From a virus, in the IMG/VR virus record IMGVR_UViG_3300042301_002047, positions 1 through 27,669 of that record: a stretch of DNA of 27,669 nucleotides; one strand, given 5' to 3'. The position numbers and the translations under genes were made by a program. The first letter of the stretch is position 1; each line of letters opens with the position of its first letter. A model generated the notes under the pieces. That model saw nothing but the letters and a program-made list of their open reading frames with translations. It was not told the DNA's origin and searched no databases. Of the stretch, positions 27,440-27,669 are shown piece after piece.

Positions 27440-27669
27440 ATGAAACCAACCACCAAGCCCAAGGCCACGCTCGTCTCCGACAAAGCGATGGTCGAACTCC
27501 TCACCCGCCGCGTCGCTAACTTCCGCGAGACGGCTAAACTCAAGGACACCAGCGGATACGTCCGTGGCATCGGCTCCTACGCCCTGTATGGCATCAACCA
27601 CAGCGCCGGGCAACTGGTCGTTCTGGCGAGCGAACCGACCTCGTCCGACTTCAACAAGTATGTGACCGC
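27440..27669 (+). CDS. Unknown small protein, N-terminal part (continues at base 1)
   Basis: Start ATG 27440 after the leader CTCCCAACCCAC. The gene reads off the right end and continues in frame at base 1 of the window after subtracting the 127-base overlap, ending at 236 (112 residues in total). The N-terminus is basic (MKPTTKPKATLVSDKAMVEL). See the 1-236 entry for the C-terminal part. The intact frame through the join supports a correct circular assembly. Confidence 0.85.
   Translation, partial: MKPTTKPKATLVSDKAMVELLTRRVANFRETAKLKDTSGYVRGIGSYALYGINHSAGQLVVLASEPTSSDFNKYVT
27543..27669. repeat. Terminal direct repeat, right copy (circular contig overlap)
   Basis: Exact second copy of bases 1-127. 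Base 27543 corresponds to base 1. Removing one copy gives a circle of about 27,542 bp with an intact gene over the join. Confidence 0.9.

Noticed and set aside
1-27669. Lysogeny genes, tRNAs, insertion sequences
   Set aside because: I looked for integrase, repressor, excisionase, transposase and cloverleaf tRNA motifs and saw none. The absence is by eye and by translated ORFs, without a profile or tRNA search.

Overview
The window is a complete or near-complete tailed-phage genome, assembled as a circular contig. Bases 1-127 recur exactly as the last 127 bases (27543-27669), so the unique circle is about 27,542 bp. One small gene reads through the join (27440 to the end, then 1-236). Every gene I can support lies on the + strand. 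The sequence is GC-rich by eye with strongly C-ending codons, and genes are tightly packed with many ATGA or TGATG stop/start overlaps. I see no integrase, excisionase, repressor, tRNA, CRISPR array or insertion sequence, so a virulent lifestyle is the simplest reading. The host cannot be named. A lipoprotein signal and a spanin-like protein point to a two-membrane (Gram-negative) host. Most start codons are preceded by C/A-rich or A/T-rich leaders rather than Shine-Dalgarno sequences, which suggests a host lineage that makes little use of that motif.

Layout on the circle. (1) 27034 through the join to about 7320: early genes, namely small unknown proteins, an exported lysozyme/transglycosylase-like lysin, a RuvC-like resolvase, an ERF-type annealing protein, a RecE-like PD-(D/E)XK nuclease, a possible OB-fold ssDNA-binding protein, a dNMP kinase, a metallophosphoesterase and helix-turn-helix proteins. 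(2) 7350-8883: a replicative helicase that looks like a DnaB-type N-terminal domain joined to a RepA/AAA_25-type motor, followed by an intergenic stretch with direct repeats, hairpins and an AT-rich segment that is a candidate origin. (3) 8876-10009: three small basic or HTH genes and paired hairpins. (4) 10034-16550: DNA packaging and head, with TerS, lambda GpA-type TerL, a gpW-like joiner, a lambda-type portal, an S49 protease, a coiled-coil scaffold candidate and a major capsid protein followed by a strong terminator. (5) 16576-25112: connector, tail terminator, tail tube, possible assembly chaperone, a very short tape-measure candidate, two unidentified tail-tip candidates and receptor-binding fibres (one with collagen-like and duplicated FGIP modules, one with a large glycine-rich tip). 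(6) 25116-26874: lysis and membrane genes, with a single-TM peptide, a lipoprotein with coiled coil and three membrane segments, an HExxH protein, a holin-like protein and another small membrane protein. On the circle the lysin at 552 is only about 1.5 kb downstream of the holin.

The genes suggest a short-tailed siphovirus-like virion with a lambda-type packaging and head module. It carries its own helicase and single-strand-annealing recombination set but no recognisable DNA polymerase or primase, so it would rely on host polymerase. The least explained and most interesting parts are the helicase and origin-like region, the reduced tail tip, the lysis cassette, and the start-codon leaders.
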